Shown here: positions 12,567-24,418 of the stretch, piece by piece
Layout: every line of letters begins with the position of its first letter
Numbering within the stretch: position 1 is the first letter of the stretch
Source: Tetrapyrgos nigripes
Lineage: Eukaryota > Basidiomycota > Agaricomycetes > Agaricales > Campanellaceae
Assembly: GCA_013368315.1 (NCBI GenBank)
Contig: JAACJM010000110.1
Span: forward strand, 124,001-188,000
Length of the DNA stretch: 64,000 bases
Direction: 5' to 3'
The notes under the pieces: generated by a model
The model's database searches: none
The model's input: the letters and a program-made list of their open reading frames with translations, nothing else
Told to the model about the DNA's origin: nothing
Translations under genes and position numbers: made by a program

Positions 12567-13674
12567 ATAGAGGCGTATAGCAGCGTATAGGCTGCATAGA
12601 TCTATACGCCCTATGTAATTTCGGGTTGTATAGAAAAGGGGGGGCATGCGTTTCGCTATACGCGATGTATAGAGAATATCAAGCCAAATGTATTTACCTA
12701 TATCCGCTTCTATACGTGCTTCTATACCTCCTATGCTTCTTCACCTGCCATTTCTTCTCTATCCGTGCTCGCCGCTCAGGTTGTTATGAAGAGTGAAAGT
12801 AAATGTATTTCACGTTACTAACAATGATACAGCGAGATACCTATGTATGTAAACCACACTACAATCATCCGACATCCCCAGAACTCCAACCAGCCCTGGG
12901 CAACATCCATAGAGAAGAGTAAAGGCTTCTATGAAACAAGAAAGATATCAGTACATAAACGGCAGGGCAGGTTGAAAGACGGAAGATAAATACCTGGGTG
13001 TGTATTGACGAAAAGACAATTAATGTCGGAGCAGAGATCATAGAGACAACTGGGAAGAGACGTATCAGAAACATGAAAAAAACCACAAAAGAGGGTCATG
13101 CAGTCATAACGTACCAAGTTAAAGAGACATCCATCCACCGCACTGCATTGCCTTTCTGTCGAGTACAAGTATTAGGGCTTCAGAAGACAACACAAGTAGA
13201 GTACTTACCTCAAGACACAGATACCCGCACATAGAAGAGCAAGGCATAGCAGAACACTCGTACGTTGGCAACGAGAACCATTCCCCACAACATCCCAAAT
13301 TACTCTACCAACGGACCTTCAAACCAGTAATAAAAGCTCATGGCGGTGTGAGCAGCCCATGAAAAACGAACATCTTGAGTGCGAATGATAGTATCGAAAT
13401 GTGAGGAAGCCAAAGCGGAGACGAAACAGCAGGGAAGAAGAAGTGGGTGGGGAAGAAAGGAAGGAAGCAAAGTGACGCGAATGATCAACAAAAGTTTTAA
13501 GACTCCGCTCTCACCTGACCGCAACATACATGGGTTAGGGTTTAGTACTATTTGAGCCCGTCTATTAGCTCAATACCGACTTGATTTCTCTATACTATCC
13601 CTCTCGCGTCTCGCTTAAGAAAACTGGTATAGAGATTTGGACAATCTATACATACTATACATCTATACTCTCTA
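12567..13674. mobile_element. Probable TATAG-rich insertion inside the Plavaka-type gene
   Basis: Both ends carry clustered TATAG/CTATA motifs. The left end reads TAGAGGCGTATAGCAGCG, and the inverse of the right end reads TAGAGAGTATAGATGTATAG. The segment separates the N-terminal exon of the Plavaka-type gene from its next recognisable segment and holds no transposase homology. The last codons before the right boundary could be a splice donor (CATCA, GTAAAA), so the insert may sit in an intron. No clear target-site duplication was found, and the exact borders are uncertain. The open frames inside look like noise. Confidence 0.4.
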
Positions 13675-14399
13675 AAAAAGTGTTATTTTACTGATGTGCA
13701 TCGCTTTCGTTACCATCACTCTCCAATTCCATTTCTTCCTGTATGCCAAGCCAGTACCGTTCCTCACTCGCCAACTCTGCTTCCCAATGGTCTTCACATT
13801 CTGCTACAGCAGCTGCGTCTTCATCGTCCAAATACTCTGAGTCCGACTCAGATACCAATGCGCCAAGATCGTCTAAAGTGGTGTGTGCACAGCCACTGTC
13901 ATCAACTACAATGGGACTTCCCACACGAGATGAGATGTCGACAGAATCATGGAGATCATTGTAGTCCCCGAAGTAGTTGCCTTGAGCATCGGTATGAATC
14001 GGAGTGGGACCGCCAAAAAGATTGAGAAAGTTTGCAGTCGCTTCTGAGCTGGGTCCAGGGTTCTTCTCGAGCAGTTGCGCGTACTCTCGACAGATTGGGT
14101 CTTGTGTCCAGCAAAGATGCTGTGTGAGACGTTGGTATAGTTTGCCACATCCTTGGCAGAACTCAGACATGATAACTGGTACTGTGCGGAGGAGCTTAGA
14201 ATCTGGTCGAAAAGAGCGGAAAAACATAACACTGTACCGTGCAGAAAACAAATATTTGTCACGTCTTTTTTTTTCCCACAACCACCACCATCGTCCATGC
14301 CCCCAAGTTCCCTTAGCGACCGTACCAATAAAAACGAGTCTAAAAGCGATCAAACAAGTAAGTCAGGCGGTAACAGATATAAAAGGCAGCACACTCACC

Positions 14400-16681
14400 A
14401 TGATAGATCAAGCGGACTTGTCCAAAGAAGGTCACGCACTGCGTAAATGGCCTCCAGCAACAGAAAACAATGCCTTGCAAGGCTCTAAGAAGCCGAAGAC
14501 ATCAGCTGCTACTCAAAGTGAGTATATTTTACAAGCATGCACAATTCAAAAATTAAACTGACCATGTCATTCCAGATGTCGTTCCAAAGACAAAAGCCCC
14601 AAGAAAGAAGACCACAGCTCCTGCCAGCACTGTTAGTGGGAATACAGGTGAGTTCATTTACGGTCATTAATCAATAGTATACTAACATTGTCCTATAGGC
14701 CATAAGACAAGTGTGGCTGCTGCTAACGGACGGCCTCAGACAAAAACCAAACATGTCAAAGAGACCCAAGATGAAACAATGGGTGACCCCGATGAGCCAG
14801 AAGAGAGTGGTGACAAGATTGATGCCAAAGTTGACAATGATAGCAGTGCCGCAGAAGAGGATGAGGATGAGGATATCGATGATGAGGAACTCGCTCAGGA
14901 GGTAAGATTACTGGTATATATTGCGTTTCTGGGGTATTAATGGTCTTGAAAGCCTGTACAGGTTGTAGGAAACGCTGCCAGAAACTCGAAGTCTGAAAAG
15001 ACAGACAGTGAGTCACTGCGTCACATGACAGTCACAGTGTTGGCTGACACGTACCTTTAACTTACTTCTTCACCATTGCAGCTGTTGACGCAAATGGTTT
15101 CGAGTTTGTTGCACCACCTCCTGGACAAGCTGGTCAAAACTCGACTGAGAAGCTGGCTGAGTACGAAACTACTCCATGCTCCAAGGACAGCATCAAGAAA
15201 AAAATCCAGTGTGGTGAGGTAGAACAGCCCAAGGTGAGCCACATTTCAAGATTCCCTACATCTTCCTGATATGAGATATCGTCTGATTGTTTTTAGATTT
15301 CAAAAAGAGATGCAAAGTATAGTGATGAGGAAAGTCTCATCCATGGGTTTCCTCTCTTCGGATACTAACATAGACTTGCAGTGCCCTGAGATACAGGTTG
15401 AGGCATCGCAATAACAGCAAGCCCCGCAGCCGAAAAAAACGAAGTCGACTCGTAAGGAAAAGGATGAAGGTGCCAACTATGCCCAGGTTGCCGCTGAGGA
15501 TGTAGGTTTTTTTTTTATAGTTTTACTTTGCGGCGCTGACGTTGTATTAGTCTCGTAACCATCTTTATCCATCCGAAGCACACATGTACTTTCCCGAGAG
15601 CGGCCAGCGCTACATGCTTTGCTCAAGCAACCACAACCCCTACGCCTCGTGACAAGTGAAACCACCAACAACGCAATTGGCATCATGACGTTTCGAGATG
15701 CTTGTCCCCACTCCAAGGACCAGCAAGACTACGTTGACCTTGCATTCAAAGCTGCCTGCAACAAGCACGATAAATCTGCCATCACCGACCGCTTCAATAA
15801 AGACGACAAGTTTAAACAATTGATCAGTGCATATGTGAGCTACTCTATTCTATTCTTTTTGGTTTAATTAATATCAATCACTATCTAGGTAAATAACAGA
15901 GTCTCTACAATACAAGGACGCATCAAGGAGGCCGCTGAGAAGATCGTTCCCGCTCGCTACGAACTCCTCAAGTTAGATGAGACACAGCGATCCAAGCTTG
16001 CTAAAGATCTACTCAAGGCCTGTTGTTACATTTTCCCACTTGGTAATGTGAGCCTTTTCTCATTTTGTTCTTGTTCTTGACACTGAAAAACTCACTGTAG
16101 CCCACTGATACCATGACCTGGTACAGTAGTGAACCCTATCGTCATCTGGCAGTCTCTGACATTCTCAAGGAGGCTTTCTGGACTGACTCTCTCCACCACG
16201 TCAGCCTGGGTAAAAAATTTGAAGACACATTCTCTTCCACTTTCGACAGCGACGATGCCAAGGAGATCCTAATGGCTATGCTTGGTTTAGTTGGAATTGC
16301 GGTGCGTAGCCCTTTTTTGATCCTGTTCTTATCCGCTTAACTTTTTTGCTCAGATATTCGCAGCTCTGAGGGAGTACTCGACTGGAACCCGCATCAAGCA
16401 GAGCTTTGACCTTGGCGTCATGCGCAGTGAATACGACAGGCACATCGGATTAATGGAGCAGAAAATCATCAAGCTGGACCAGAGCAGCCGTCTCAAGTTT
16501 CACAATATGGCCGCAGGATTGTATCGAGACGTCACGAGGTATGTCTGTTGTACCCACCGTTTACTTTCATAGCTCAGTCTCTACGTTTATTAGGGCCAGT
16601 AATCGTCAGACAACATGGACCTACCAGATATCGATGTCGACAATATGGCGTGATGGACAATTTTGTACTAATTTATCGTAG
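14400..16681 (+). CDS. DUF6532-type fungal protein, exon structure uncertain and possibly decayed
   Basis: Starts with MIDQADLSKEGHALRKWPP at 14400. Well-supported exons are 14400-14517, 14576-14647, 14699-14901, 14962-15007 and 15082-15233, encoding a Lys/Pro-rich then highly acidic (EEDEDEDIDDEE) tail. The conserved C-terminal half follows in exons near 15660-15835, 15892-16048, 16101-16301 and 16354-16537, with a last exon to 16681. It includes YIFPLGN, DILKEAFWTDS and the run FAALREYSTG. I place it in the DUF6532 family from memory of agaric proteins. The middle is uncertain: around 15390-15650 the best family-like frame has a TAA and needs a frame change. The protein is unknown in role, probably nuclear from its charge pattern. 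It runs divergently from the Plavaka N-terminal exon, 230 bp away. Confidence 0.55.
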
Positions 16682-18305
16682 ATTTACAGTGTATACTCGA
16701 CAACAAATTTTGTCTAATGTATGCATTATTTTGAAAAATGGTCCGACAAATGGAAGGGGATCTGAAAAATCGGGCAAAGCTGGTACAGCCTGCAGAATCT
16801 GCAAAATTGTCCTTGGTCTTGCTAAATTTATGCTTGATTATCGGCAGAGGTTTTCCCTGATGTGACAAGGTTCCACATGGTAAGACACCAGTTGTTTGTT
16901 GTCTGGGCATCAAAACTATGTGCCAGCACATTCTGGAAGAATTGTTCCACAATGAAAGAGATGATTCCCAGTGAACAGATGAGATTGTCAACGATCCTCT
17001 TGGGAGATGTAAGGGAATACATCAAAAAAGAGGCAATGGAGAGGAATGAGTCCTGAAACTGCACTACTTCCCGGTCATAAGTACAAATGAAGAAGGATAT
17101 CCATGCTCACATCTGCAGCCAATATTGACAAAGCAATTCCACAACATCCGTAGAGATGAGCTCGTCCTGTTTGGCACCAGTGGCAATGCCAGACAAAGAG
17201 TTTTTAGCCAGGATATGCAATGTCGGTACACGGGTAATCTGTGAATGGTTTCTGGGATGTGGCAGTACCCTGGCTGGAAGATAGTTCATGTAGATGGGGA
17301 TGGCTTGAAAGAAAGCATCTTGGCAGGCACCAGCAGCTTTGGCCAAGTTTTTGAGCATCTGTGGAGTTGCAATCTTCGGGTTGGTTTTGAGATACTGAAA
17401 ATGAGAACAGTAAGCAACTTTGAGGATGCCATAGATATGTTGAAAGACATCACGTCAAGCATGAAAATGTGGCCACTGGGGACAGATGAAAGAAAGAAAG
17501 CAGAATGCCTGCATGTGGCACTGGCAGGAGGCTTATATCCATTGCTTGATCCCGGGCACTTGAGTGTTCTCCTTTATCTTTCATAATGGGACACAACAAT
17601 TGTGGTAAGATTTCATGGTATGATTCTGGAGTAATGACTGGCAAGACTGGTGATCCCAGTATAGTCAGAGACAATAATCCATTTGTGAGGGTACTATGTG
17701 TGCTGGTCTACTGCAACGAGACTTGATCGCATCAACTTGAGGCCCAAGAGAAAATCGACTTTTCGTCGCCAGTACTGAGTGTGAGGTGCTGGAGCTTCGG
17801 CACCAAGATGAAGACTGGACATGGGACATAAAAAGTTGCATTAGACTACCAAAAATCCACATAGAAGAGTTTAGCCAACTCATGAAGTCAACACTGGTTC
17901 CCTCATCATGACCAAGGAAACCTAGCGTATGTCTAGCCCCTACAGTGTCCCAAACAGACCAAATAACCATTCTCCCCATTGTCTCCATCTCCTGACTAGC
18001 CTCTATCATCACGGTGGTAGCCAAAGTCTTCTTGGTGATGGTCCATCTCATGGAACGACACTACTAGAATGGATGTGAGGTAGCATCTGCTTTAGAATCT
18101 TCACCCAACCATTCAGACAGCTCTTCCAAGAATCCTTCAAGTTTCGAAATTGGTGTCTAGACTTGTCTTGCAATTCTGGTTGTCCAAGAATCTCCCAATT
18201 GTCATTGGGGTCCAGCAAGGCATCACTAGCAATTGGTGAAGGGAGCAGCTGGTGGTAGTCGGGTAAGTGGGTATTGGTCACGCGATGTTGTAGACAATGA
18301 CTCAC
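16682..18305 (-). pseudogene. Decayed multi-exon coding sequence, family unrecognised
   Basis: The minus strand holds a chain of protein-like pieces: 18305-18048, 18051-17690 (MRWTITKKTLATT, then WDTVGARHTLGFLGHDEGTS), 17674-17450, 17358-17107 and 17064-16828. Their lengths and composition suggest exons of one former gene. Several joins lack good splice sites and stops interrupt them. I do not recognise the family. It may be another transposon-borne gene given the surroundings, but that is only context. Confidence 0.3.
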
Positions 18306-18734
18306 CAGGAGTCTGAGGAGATATTCAGGCTGTCTTGTTTGGCATCTTGGCAGCTTTGAAGAAGGTATCTTTTACTTACAATTCTACTTCTTTCTTCTGA
18401 CCCTGAGTCAGAGCGGCAGGGTTCGTTCAGTTCCATCATCCATGTATAGGTTCACCTTGCAGTACCCCTCCGACTCCGGGATTCTCTGCATGGTGAAGAG
18501 GCATTCTTTGGGCTCATCTTCTATGCCTAAGTATGTACAAATCAGTCAGAGTATACTCAATTCTTTACATTGCTTATTATTGGACTGGCAGGTTCCCTGG
18601 TGTGGTCTGCATTCACGTCCATAGGATGAGGATGTCTTGGTGCATTGCAAATCATCACTTACCATTATTGTTGAAATATGTACCTTCCATGTATAGTAAC
18701 TACAATTCTATATGGAGTTATTATGAAACTTCTA
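18306..18734. other. Spacer left of copia-B
   Basis: A possible two-exon open frame on the plus strand (18442-18533, then from about 18594) has plausible GT-AG sites but no recognisable family. Nothing else is supported. Confidence 0.3.
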
Positions 18735-19068
18735 TGTAGTTATAAGTATGACTAGTCCTCCAGGACATTCTCTGGACATTACTCTTATCTCTTACTATGT
18801 AGCGATATCTCTGTAGATAGCAATATGGCCAATGGCAATATCCTCTTAGTCTCTAGGTATGTCCATGGACAATGTAGATATTAGTAATTGCATGCTCTTT
18901 ATCTAGTATAAAAGCTCTCTGTAAAGTCATAGTTACTACAGAACAATATCCAGTTCTATCTGCTCTACAAGCAATTCGTATCTAAGCTCTACCAGCTTTC
19001 TACTCAGCACTCTACTTGGTGAGCTCTATTGACTGGTCACCCTATGCTGAATATTTGCTGCTTCATTA

Positions 19069-19080
19069 GGTTATGGGCCC
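19069..19080 (+). other. Copia-B primer-binding site (initiator Met tRNA anticodon arm)
   Basis: GGTTATGGGCCC is complementary to GGGCCCAUAACC, the conserved anticodon stem-loop of initiator methionine tRNA. Drosophila copia uses a site of the same type, primed by a cleaved half tRNA. The identical 12 bases occupy the equivalent position in both copia-A elements. Confidence 0.8.
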
Positions 19081-19195
19081 CAAGGGCTATTGACATTTGG
19101 TCTTGTCCCATACAACTACCGTTGTCAAGATGGATCGCGTTGCCAAGGTCAATAGTGAGCTCATCACCGAGTAAGCTGTTGGACTTGATGTTGTG

Positions 19196-19689
19196 TGTCA
19201 AGGTTGCTGGTATACTCAAATAACCACCCAAGTCACACAATCAAGGAGTAGATACAAGACAATGGATTGAGAGAGAGATACGAATAGAGGAAAAAGAGTA
19301 AGCTGACTAGACTCTACACTGCGGAGTAGTAGTACAGAGCAGAGACAAAGTGAATGAACTGGGGAATCAGTTACAAGAGATCTCGAGTATATATGAGAAA
19401 TGTGAAGACATGGGAAAAGTAAGGAAAAATAGAATGGTACCATATGGTTGAGAAAGATAGGAAGATCGGATCAATCAAGTTAAAGATAGGAAGAATGGAT
19501 ACGAGATAAGAAAGATGGGAAGATTGATTGACAGTTATTATAGAGTTTGACAGGTTTTATAAAGTTCAAAGTCAGAAATATAAGGTTAAAGGGTTTATCA
19601 AGGAAATGCGATGGATGAATGATCAGAGAAATGGTTTGATAATGAAGTAAAAGAGGAAGGAGGGCAAAGAACTGTAGCAGTTCGTGACA
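19196..19689. mobile_element. Solo LTR nested in the copia-B leader
   Basis: A 494-bp segment with ends TGTCAAGG...CGTGACA (TG...CA), flanked by the perfect 5-bp duplication TTGTG (19191-19195 and 19690-19694). No coding sequence is inside. It differs from the copia-A LTR and represents a third LTR family; superfamily and orientation are not determinable from the LTR alone. It inserted after copia-B was already in place. Confidence 0.85.
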
Positions 19690-20148
19690 TTGTGCAGTTG
19701 GTGGATCGATGTTTTTCACTTTATCTCCTTCATCATCTATATTGCCTGGTAAAATATATAACCAGGGTTCAGTTTAGAGTCGCATTAGGCACTCTTTGTT
19801 GGTTTAGTTATTTGTGGAACCCTTATGGATCTACAGATAGTTGTATGCAGAGTGACTGGCATGCTTTGCAGCCTCCACTTCAGTGTGAAATTGATTGAGA
19901 AGCACTGATGAAGGAGTTAATATAGGATTCCATTATGTGCACGTACTGACGAAAGGTTTTCTACTGGCATATAGTTGATTAATGCAAATGTATTATATAC
20001 ATTCCTTGTCTGGGGTGTTTGCTCAGAAAGGAGAAGGAATTATTGCGATCATCCTATACACTGTGGTTGTATTAGACCCTTCAATGTTCCTTGGTACTTG
20101 TGACCTATTGAATGCACATCTTTACTGATTGATGCTTCATAGATCAAC

Positions 20149-23100
20149 ATGTCTTCCAACAACGCTAACAACAACTCTGAAAGCATCTTCAACATTCCAA
20201 TGCTCAATACCACCAATTATGAGCAATGGAACTATGCTATCACCCACCTCCTTGAAGCCAAAGGGCTTGGCAGGATTGCTCAGGGTACCCAAAAGCATTA
20301 TGTGAACACTAGTCCCACTGAAACAGGTAATGCACCTTCTTTTCCTGAAGGATTTGAACAGATTTCTGATGAAGCCTTTAATGCTTTAACTGAATCCCAA
20401 CAATTGTCTTATAACCATACCATTGAAACCTTTACTGATCAATGGAATCAACATCAAATTTTGGTTAAAAAACGCGATTGCGAAGTAGTTGAAACTTACA
20501 AGCTTCAAAACTCTTGGGATGAAAAAGATGAGCAGGGTTTGGGTTATATTTCCTCCTTGCTTCCAAATGATGTGGGTTTGGGGATGAGAGAGTTCACTCA
20601 AGAAGAAATAGATGAAAACTGTTGTGCCAAAGTTAAAGGAGATTATACCTCAAATATGCTTTGGAATAAGATAGACAAGAAGTATAGTTCTCCTGGTCCA
20701 ACATCGTGGTTCTTAGACTTCAAAGAATTCATGTCTTGGATGCTTGATGAGAAGAAAGATCCTGCAAACCAGATTGCAACTCTGGGAGCAGTTCTCACAT
20801 GTCTTAAAGTCTATGGATTTACTGTCAATGACAAGTTCAGGGCTCTTTTCTTGATGGATCACATTCTGCAATCCTGGGGAAACTATACCCAATTTACACT
20901 TGCCACTATTGAAACAAAGAACTTGACTATGGCACATGTGGAAGGACTTATTCTTGTCAAGTATAAACAACAGACTGGTCAATCTTCGGAATCATCTCTT
21001 CTTACCCACATTACTGGAGATAGATGAAAGTTTGATTCTGCATCCAATTGGAACACCCAGAAGGCTGGATCTTCTAAACAGAAGAACCAAAACAAGGGTA
21101 AGGGTAAACAACCCAAACCTAAGGAACCTTCTAATAATGTTACAACAGGTGATGCAAATCAAGGGGGAGATAAGAAGAAGAATGGTTCCAAAAAAGGTAC
21201 TGCTAATTTAGCTAATCCAGAAGTCGAAGCTGATTCAGATTCTGATGATGATGCTCCTTTAATGGTGACTGCTTTTATGGCAAATCCTTTTATGAATGCC
21301 ACATTAGATCCAATCAAAATCAGTGACACTGATTATCTACAGGAGACATGTGAGCAACCTATTTATGAACTTCTTCCCTATCATAACTTTCTGATTGTTT
21401 GATCAGATTGTTTCATTGACAAGAATAATGATTCTTCTCTAAAGGAAAGGGTAAAGCAGAACTTAGCTAAACAGGTCAGACCACAAACAATTTCGGGTTA
21501 CTTCATTCTTACTCATTATGAGAAACTCATGATCAATGAACTCGCACAGGAGACAGTTGATTTTGAAAGTTTTCTCAGAGTAGAAGCTCGTCATCATATG
21601 ACCTGTAAGTCAGCCGAAGTTTGAGATTATACATACAATTCTGATGGCACTCATACAGAACCTTATCTTCAAGCAAAAGAGAATCTCAATGGTGATGAAG
21701 ACATGACAAACCAATGGTTTGATCATGAAAGGACTATCCGTCCCATTCAGAAACAAATCGAGGAAGAGGTTGAGTATTTTTGCCATTATATCATGAATAA
21801 AGCTTTGTCTGATATGCGCAACCATAAATGGATTCCACAGCAGTTTAAAAAACGTGAGCCAGTTCCTTCAAAGCCTCCTTCCTTGATTGAGAGAGCTTAC
21901 TGGCCTACTCCTGCTCAATCTGTTATGCGCACTAATGGTGTTAATTTTAACACTCAATTTCATGATATATCATTATATCCTGACTTTATTTGCACTCTAC
22001 CTTTTGTTCATCTTACCAAAGCGTCATCGTCATCTTCGAGTAGAAAGCGAAAGGCTGTTCGAGGTTCGTCTTCTACTGAGTCATCAGAATCTACATCTTC
22101 AGATCATAGCAAAGAAAGTTCCTTTAATTATATTCCTATGAGTATTACATTCAAAATGTGGCAAGACAGAATGTCTCTCATGTTCACAGATCCAATCCTC
22201 GAGAATATGAAAAAGGAACCTGATGAATCTGGAAATACTTCGAAGAAACCTCACTATGATGCACCTTTAGAAGAAGATGCTGGTCCCTCATCTCTGGCAG
22301 ATGCTATCAACGTCTCCATTTTGTCTGGATATCTTGCCGATGATGATGGTGTTAGTCTTGGTTCAGAATCAGATGTGGAAATCTATATTGATGGTGACGA
22401 AACTATGGCTTTCTGGCAAGTATTTCACACTTCTAATAAAAATAGTGCACTCATACAATTGCCTCAGATCTCAATGTCATTGGACTATTGTGAATCTCAT
22501 ACAGCCCTAGTGGCTATAGACAATTGTACTATTATTACAAATGATGTGCCTGTATTTATTTATGAACAAAGTTTTGTTCCTTGTGCACATTGCTCAACAT
22601 GTGAAAAGTATCCTTTGAATAGTATTTGTAAGAGTAAGATCACTGATGAAATAACCTATTGGGTTTCAGATTCAGGTGCATTGACTCATATTACAAACAA
22701 TTTGATGGATTTTGCTCATTACCATAAGTTACCCAATCCAATTCCACTTCAGATTGCTGACAAAAGATCTGAAACTTACCTTGAAGGCGTTGGAATTGTG
22801 TTTATTGAACACATAAATGAAGGTGTCAAACATACTATAAAACTATACCCAGTGTTTTATCAACCAACTTGCACACATTGTTTGTTGTCTCAAGGATGTA
22901 TTCTTTGAGAAGGATACTTTGAAATCTCACGAGATGGCAAGTCTGAGTTTCGGAAAGAAGTAGATCAAAGTCTTCTGATGACATTATTACCAATGCATCA
23001 GAAAGACAATTTGCATTGGCTCAAATTGAAGATAATCATTCCTGAGTCAGCAAATCTATCATCTACTCTTACTGATTATGACATCATGTATAACTGCTAT

Positions 23101-23178
23101 GGACATGGTGGAAAGGCAGTGGAGAGTCATATCATTGAGAATACTAAAGGCTTAAAACAATCTAAAGTACCTAAATAA
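20149..23178 (+). pseudogene. Copia-B gag-protease region with four internal stops
   Basis: Reading begins MSSNNANNNSES at 20149. A copia Gag-like domain follows (MLNTTNYEQWNYAITHLLEA), then a basic Lys/Gln stretch, a long Ser/acidic linker and a Cys cluster (CAHCSTC...C) directly before the protease motif SDSGALTHITNN. The frame then passes into the start of the pre-integrase domain (YDIMYNCYGHGGKAV). The same frame is broken by TGA at about 21025, 21401, 21623 and 22906. Each could derive from CGA by a single C-to-T change. No length-changing mutation was noticed across 2.9 kb, so the decay is mostly by substitution. Confidence 0.8.
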
Positions 23179-23577
23179 AGAAGATGACATTAGGATGAAG
23201 GAAAACAGCTATACTATGACATTCATGTAATATAAGTACTACTAAAAGCTGTAATAAGGTGACATTAAAAACCTGCAGGGGAAAACCACTTGGGAGAAAG
23301 CCCTCTCATCAGAAAAAGTCTGCCTCTACTCGGGTGTGAAAATGAAGAGGGTGGGAAGGGTGGGTGAACAAAAGGATTCTCGAGTGAGTGGCTAGTGAAT
23401 GAGAGAATAAAAATAAGGAGTAAGGACATAACAACTGAGAATATAAAGATGTAGTTGAAACACGGAGATAAATTTGAGAGATGGGAGTAAGAAAATGTGT
23501 TAGAGGAGGAAGTAAGAGAAAGGATGTGTGAGAGATGGGAGTAAGACAATGTGTTAGAGAATGCACGGGAAGCAAAT
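23179..23577. other. Junction region with a conserved retroelement-like motif
   Basis: No gene. Around 23262-23335 the sequence GACATTAAAAACCTG, then GGAAAACC, TGGGA and CTACTCGG recurs in the same order at about 55829-55900, so both are probably fragments of one repeat family. Around 23475-23560 a short GAGAGATGGGAGTAAGA segment is present twice. Confidence 0.5.
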
Positions 23578-24020
23578 CCCTGTAAATACACCGCCATACA
23601 GGGGTATTACAGCAGCCTTACTACAAGTCATTCCATTACAGGATTATTACAAACACATATATTTATCAAAACAAGGCTGTAAGACTGCTGTAAAGCAGGA
23701 GGGATTACAGCAACATTTCAGTGTGACATAGTGTCACAGTAATACATTCTGTAATACTGCCAAGAAGTACAGAGGTATTTCAGAGTGACACTGGATTCCT
23801 GTAATTACCCTGCCATACAGGGGTATTACAGTGTCCTTACGACAAGGAATTCAATAAGTAATACACCTTACATTACAGGAGTATTACAAACATATATATT
23901 TTTCAGAACAATGCTGTAAAGCGGGGTATATTACAGGAACATTTCAGTGTGACGTGCTGTCACAGTAATACATTCTGTAATACCACTGAGAAATACAAAG
24001 GTATTTCAGAGTGACACACA
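23578..24020. repeat. Two tandem copies of a ~220-bp TAATAC/GTATTACAG-rich unit
   Basis: Unit 1 is about 23578-23797 and unit 2 about 23798-24020. Both begin CCTGTAA, contain GCCATACAGGGGTATTACAG and CATTTCAGTGTGAC, and end near GGTATTTCAGAGTGACAC. They are clearly related with many substitutions. The same vocabulary (GTATTACAG, GTCACAGTAATAC) continues into the inverted arm at 24049, so they may belong to one larger element. Confidence 0.8.
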
Positions 24021-24048
24021 GTCACAGTAAATCTCTCAGTAAGTCAAG

Positions 24049-24418
24049 ATAGTATTACAGGAGATTTACAACATTGGATTATGTAGTAAATCTTCAGTTC
24101 TGGCAAAGGTATTTACAAGAGACTTACTGCGACATTTGAGTCACAGTAATACATTGGTAAGACAGTGTGGATTACAGAGAGAATACAAGAATCAGAAAGG
24201 AAAATTTGAATGTGGTAATTCACATGAAAATTCCAGTGCTCTGACAGAGGATAAACAGTAATACTGCAGTAAGAAACAAAGTATTACAGAGGTTTTACAT
24301 GGATGCTGAGATTTTGGAATGTATGCTGTAAGGCATCAGGACTTACAGGAAACTTATCAAAAACAAAGATGGGTAAAAAAGGAACAATTGAGGACAAATG
24401 ATATGGAAGGATTCAGGG
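24049..24418. repeat. Left inverted arm flanking the 11-bp satellite
   Basis: About 370 bp that recurs inverted at 26538-26916 at high identity, for example GATTTACAACATTGGATTATG and AACAAAGATGGGTAAAAAAG in both. It ends in GGAAGGATTCAGGG at the edge of the satellite. No coding sequence. Confidence 0.9.

Larger units (their letters stand above)
8165..14170 (-). pseudogene. Plavaka-type (CACTA-related) transposase, interrupted and decayed
   Basis: The pieces run 5' to 3' on the minus strand. 14170-13688 begins MSEFCQGCGKLYQRL, a Cys/His finger, followed by a long acidic region. About 12440-12200 encodes a typical WAPFTSEIDWRVAKWAKMRG segment. 12180-11885 includes LKFAPERHF and TGQWWWSTQ. 11864-10574 contains PFWADLPYSNVFLSITPDIL and, further on, HIDYTKDAYRATNKKDEYPQ. 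9000-8165 holds the C-terminal domain with VKWFTPFARQ and SVHMIPAFG. These are hallmark stretches of the fungal Plavaka transposase family (family knowledge). Damage includes in-frame TGA codons at 11758-11760 and 11135-11137, a frameshift near 8812, a hAT-like insert at 8998-10607 and probably another at about 12567-13674. It is not functional. It is clearly diverged from the intact relative at 57456-61782. Confidence 0.8.
18735..23178 (+). mobile_element. Copia-B: truncated Ty1/copia retrotransposon
   Basis: The right end of a 5' LTR is inferred near 19065 because a primer-binding site follows three bases later. A TATA-like TATAAAAG lies at about 18907 within the LTR, and the LTR left edge (about 18735) is a guess. 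A leader follows, interrupted by a solo LTR at 19196-19689, then gag and protease coding sequence from 20149. The element stops abruptly near 23178 in the pre-integrase region. Integrase, reverse transcriptase, RNase H and 3' LTR are absent. It is a different family from copia-A, sharing the PBS and protein layout but little DNA identity. Confidence 0.75.

Noticed and set aside
14004..14561. 185-codon plus-strand open frame
   Set aside because: Overlaps the Plavaka N-terminal exon on the other strand and only its end coincides with the DUF6532 first exon, in a different frame.
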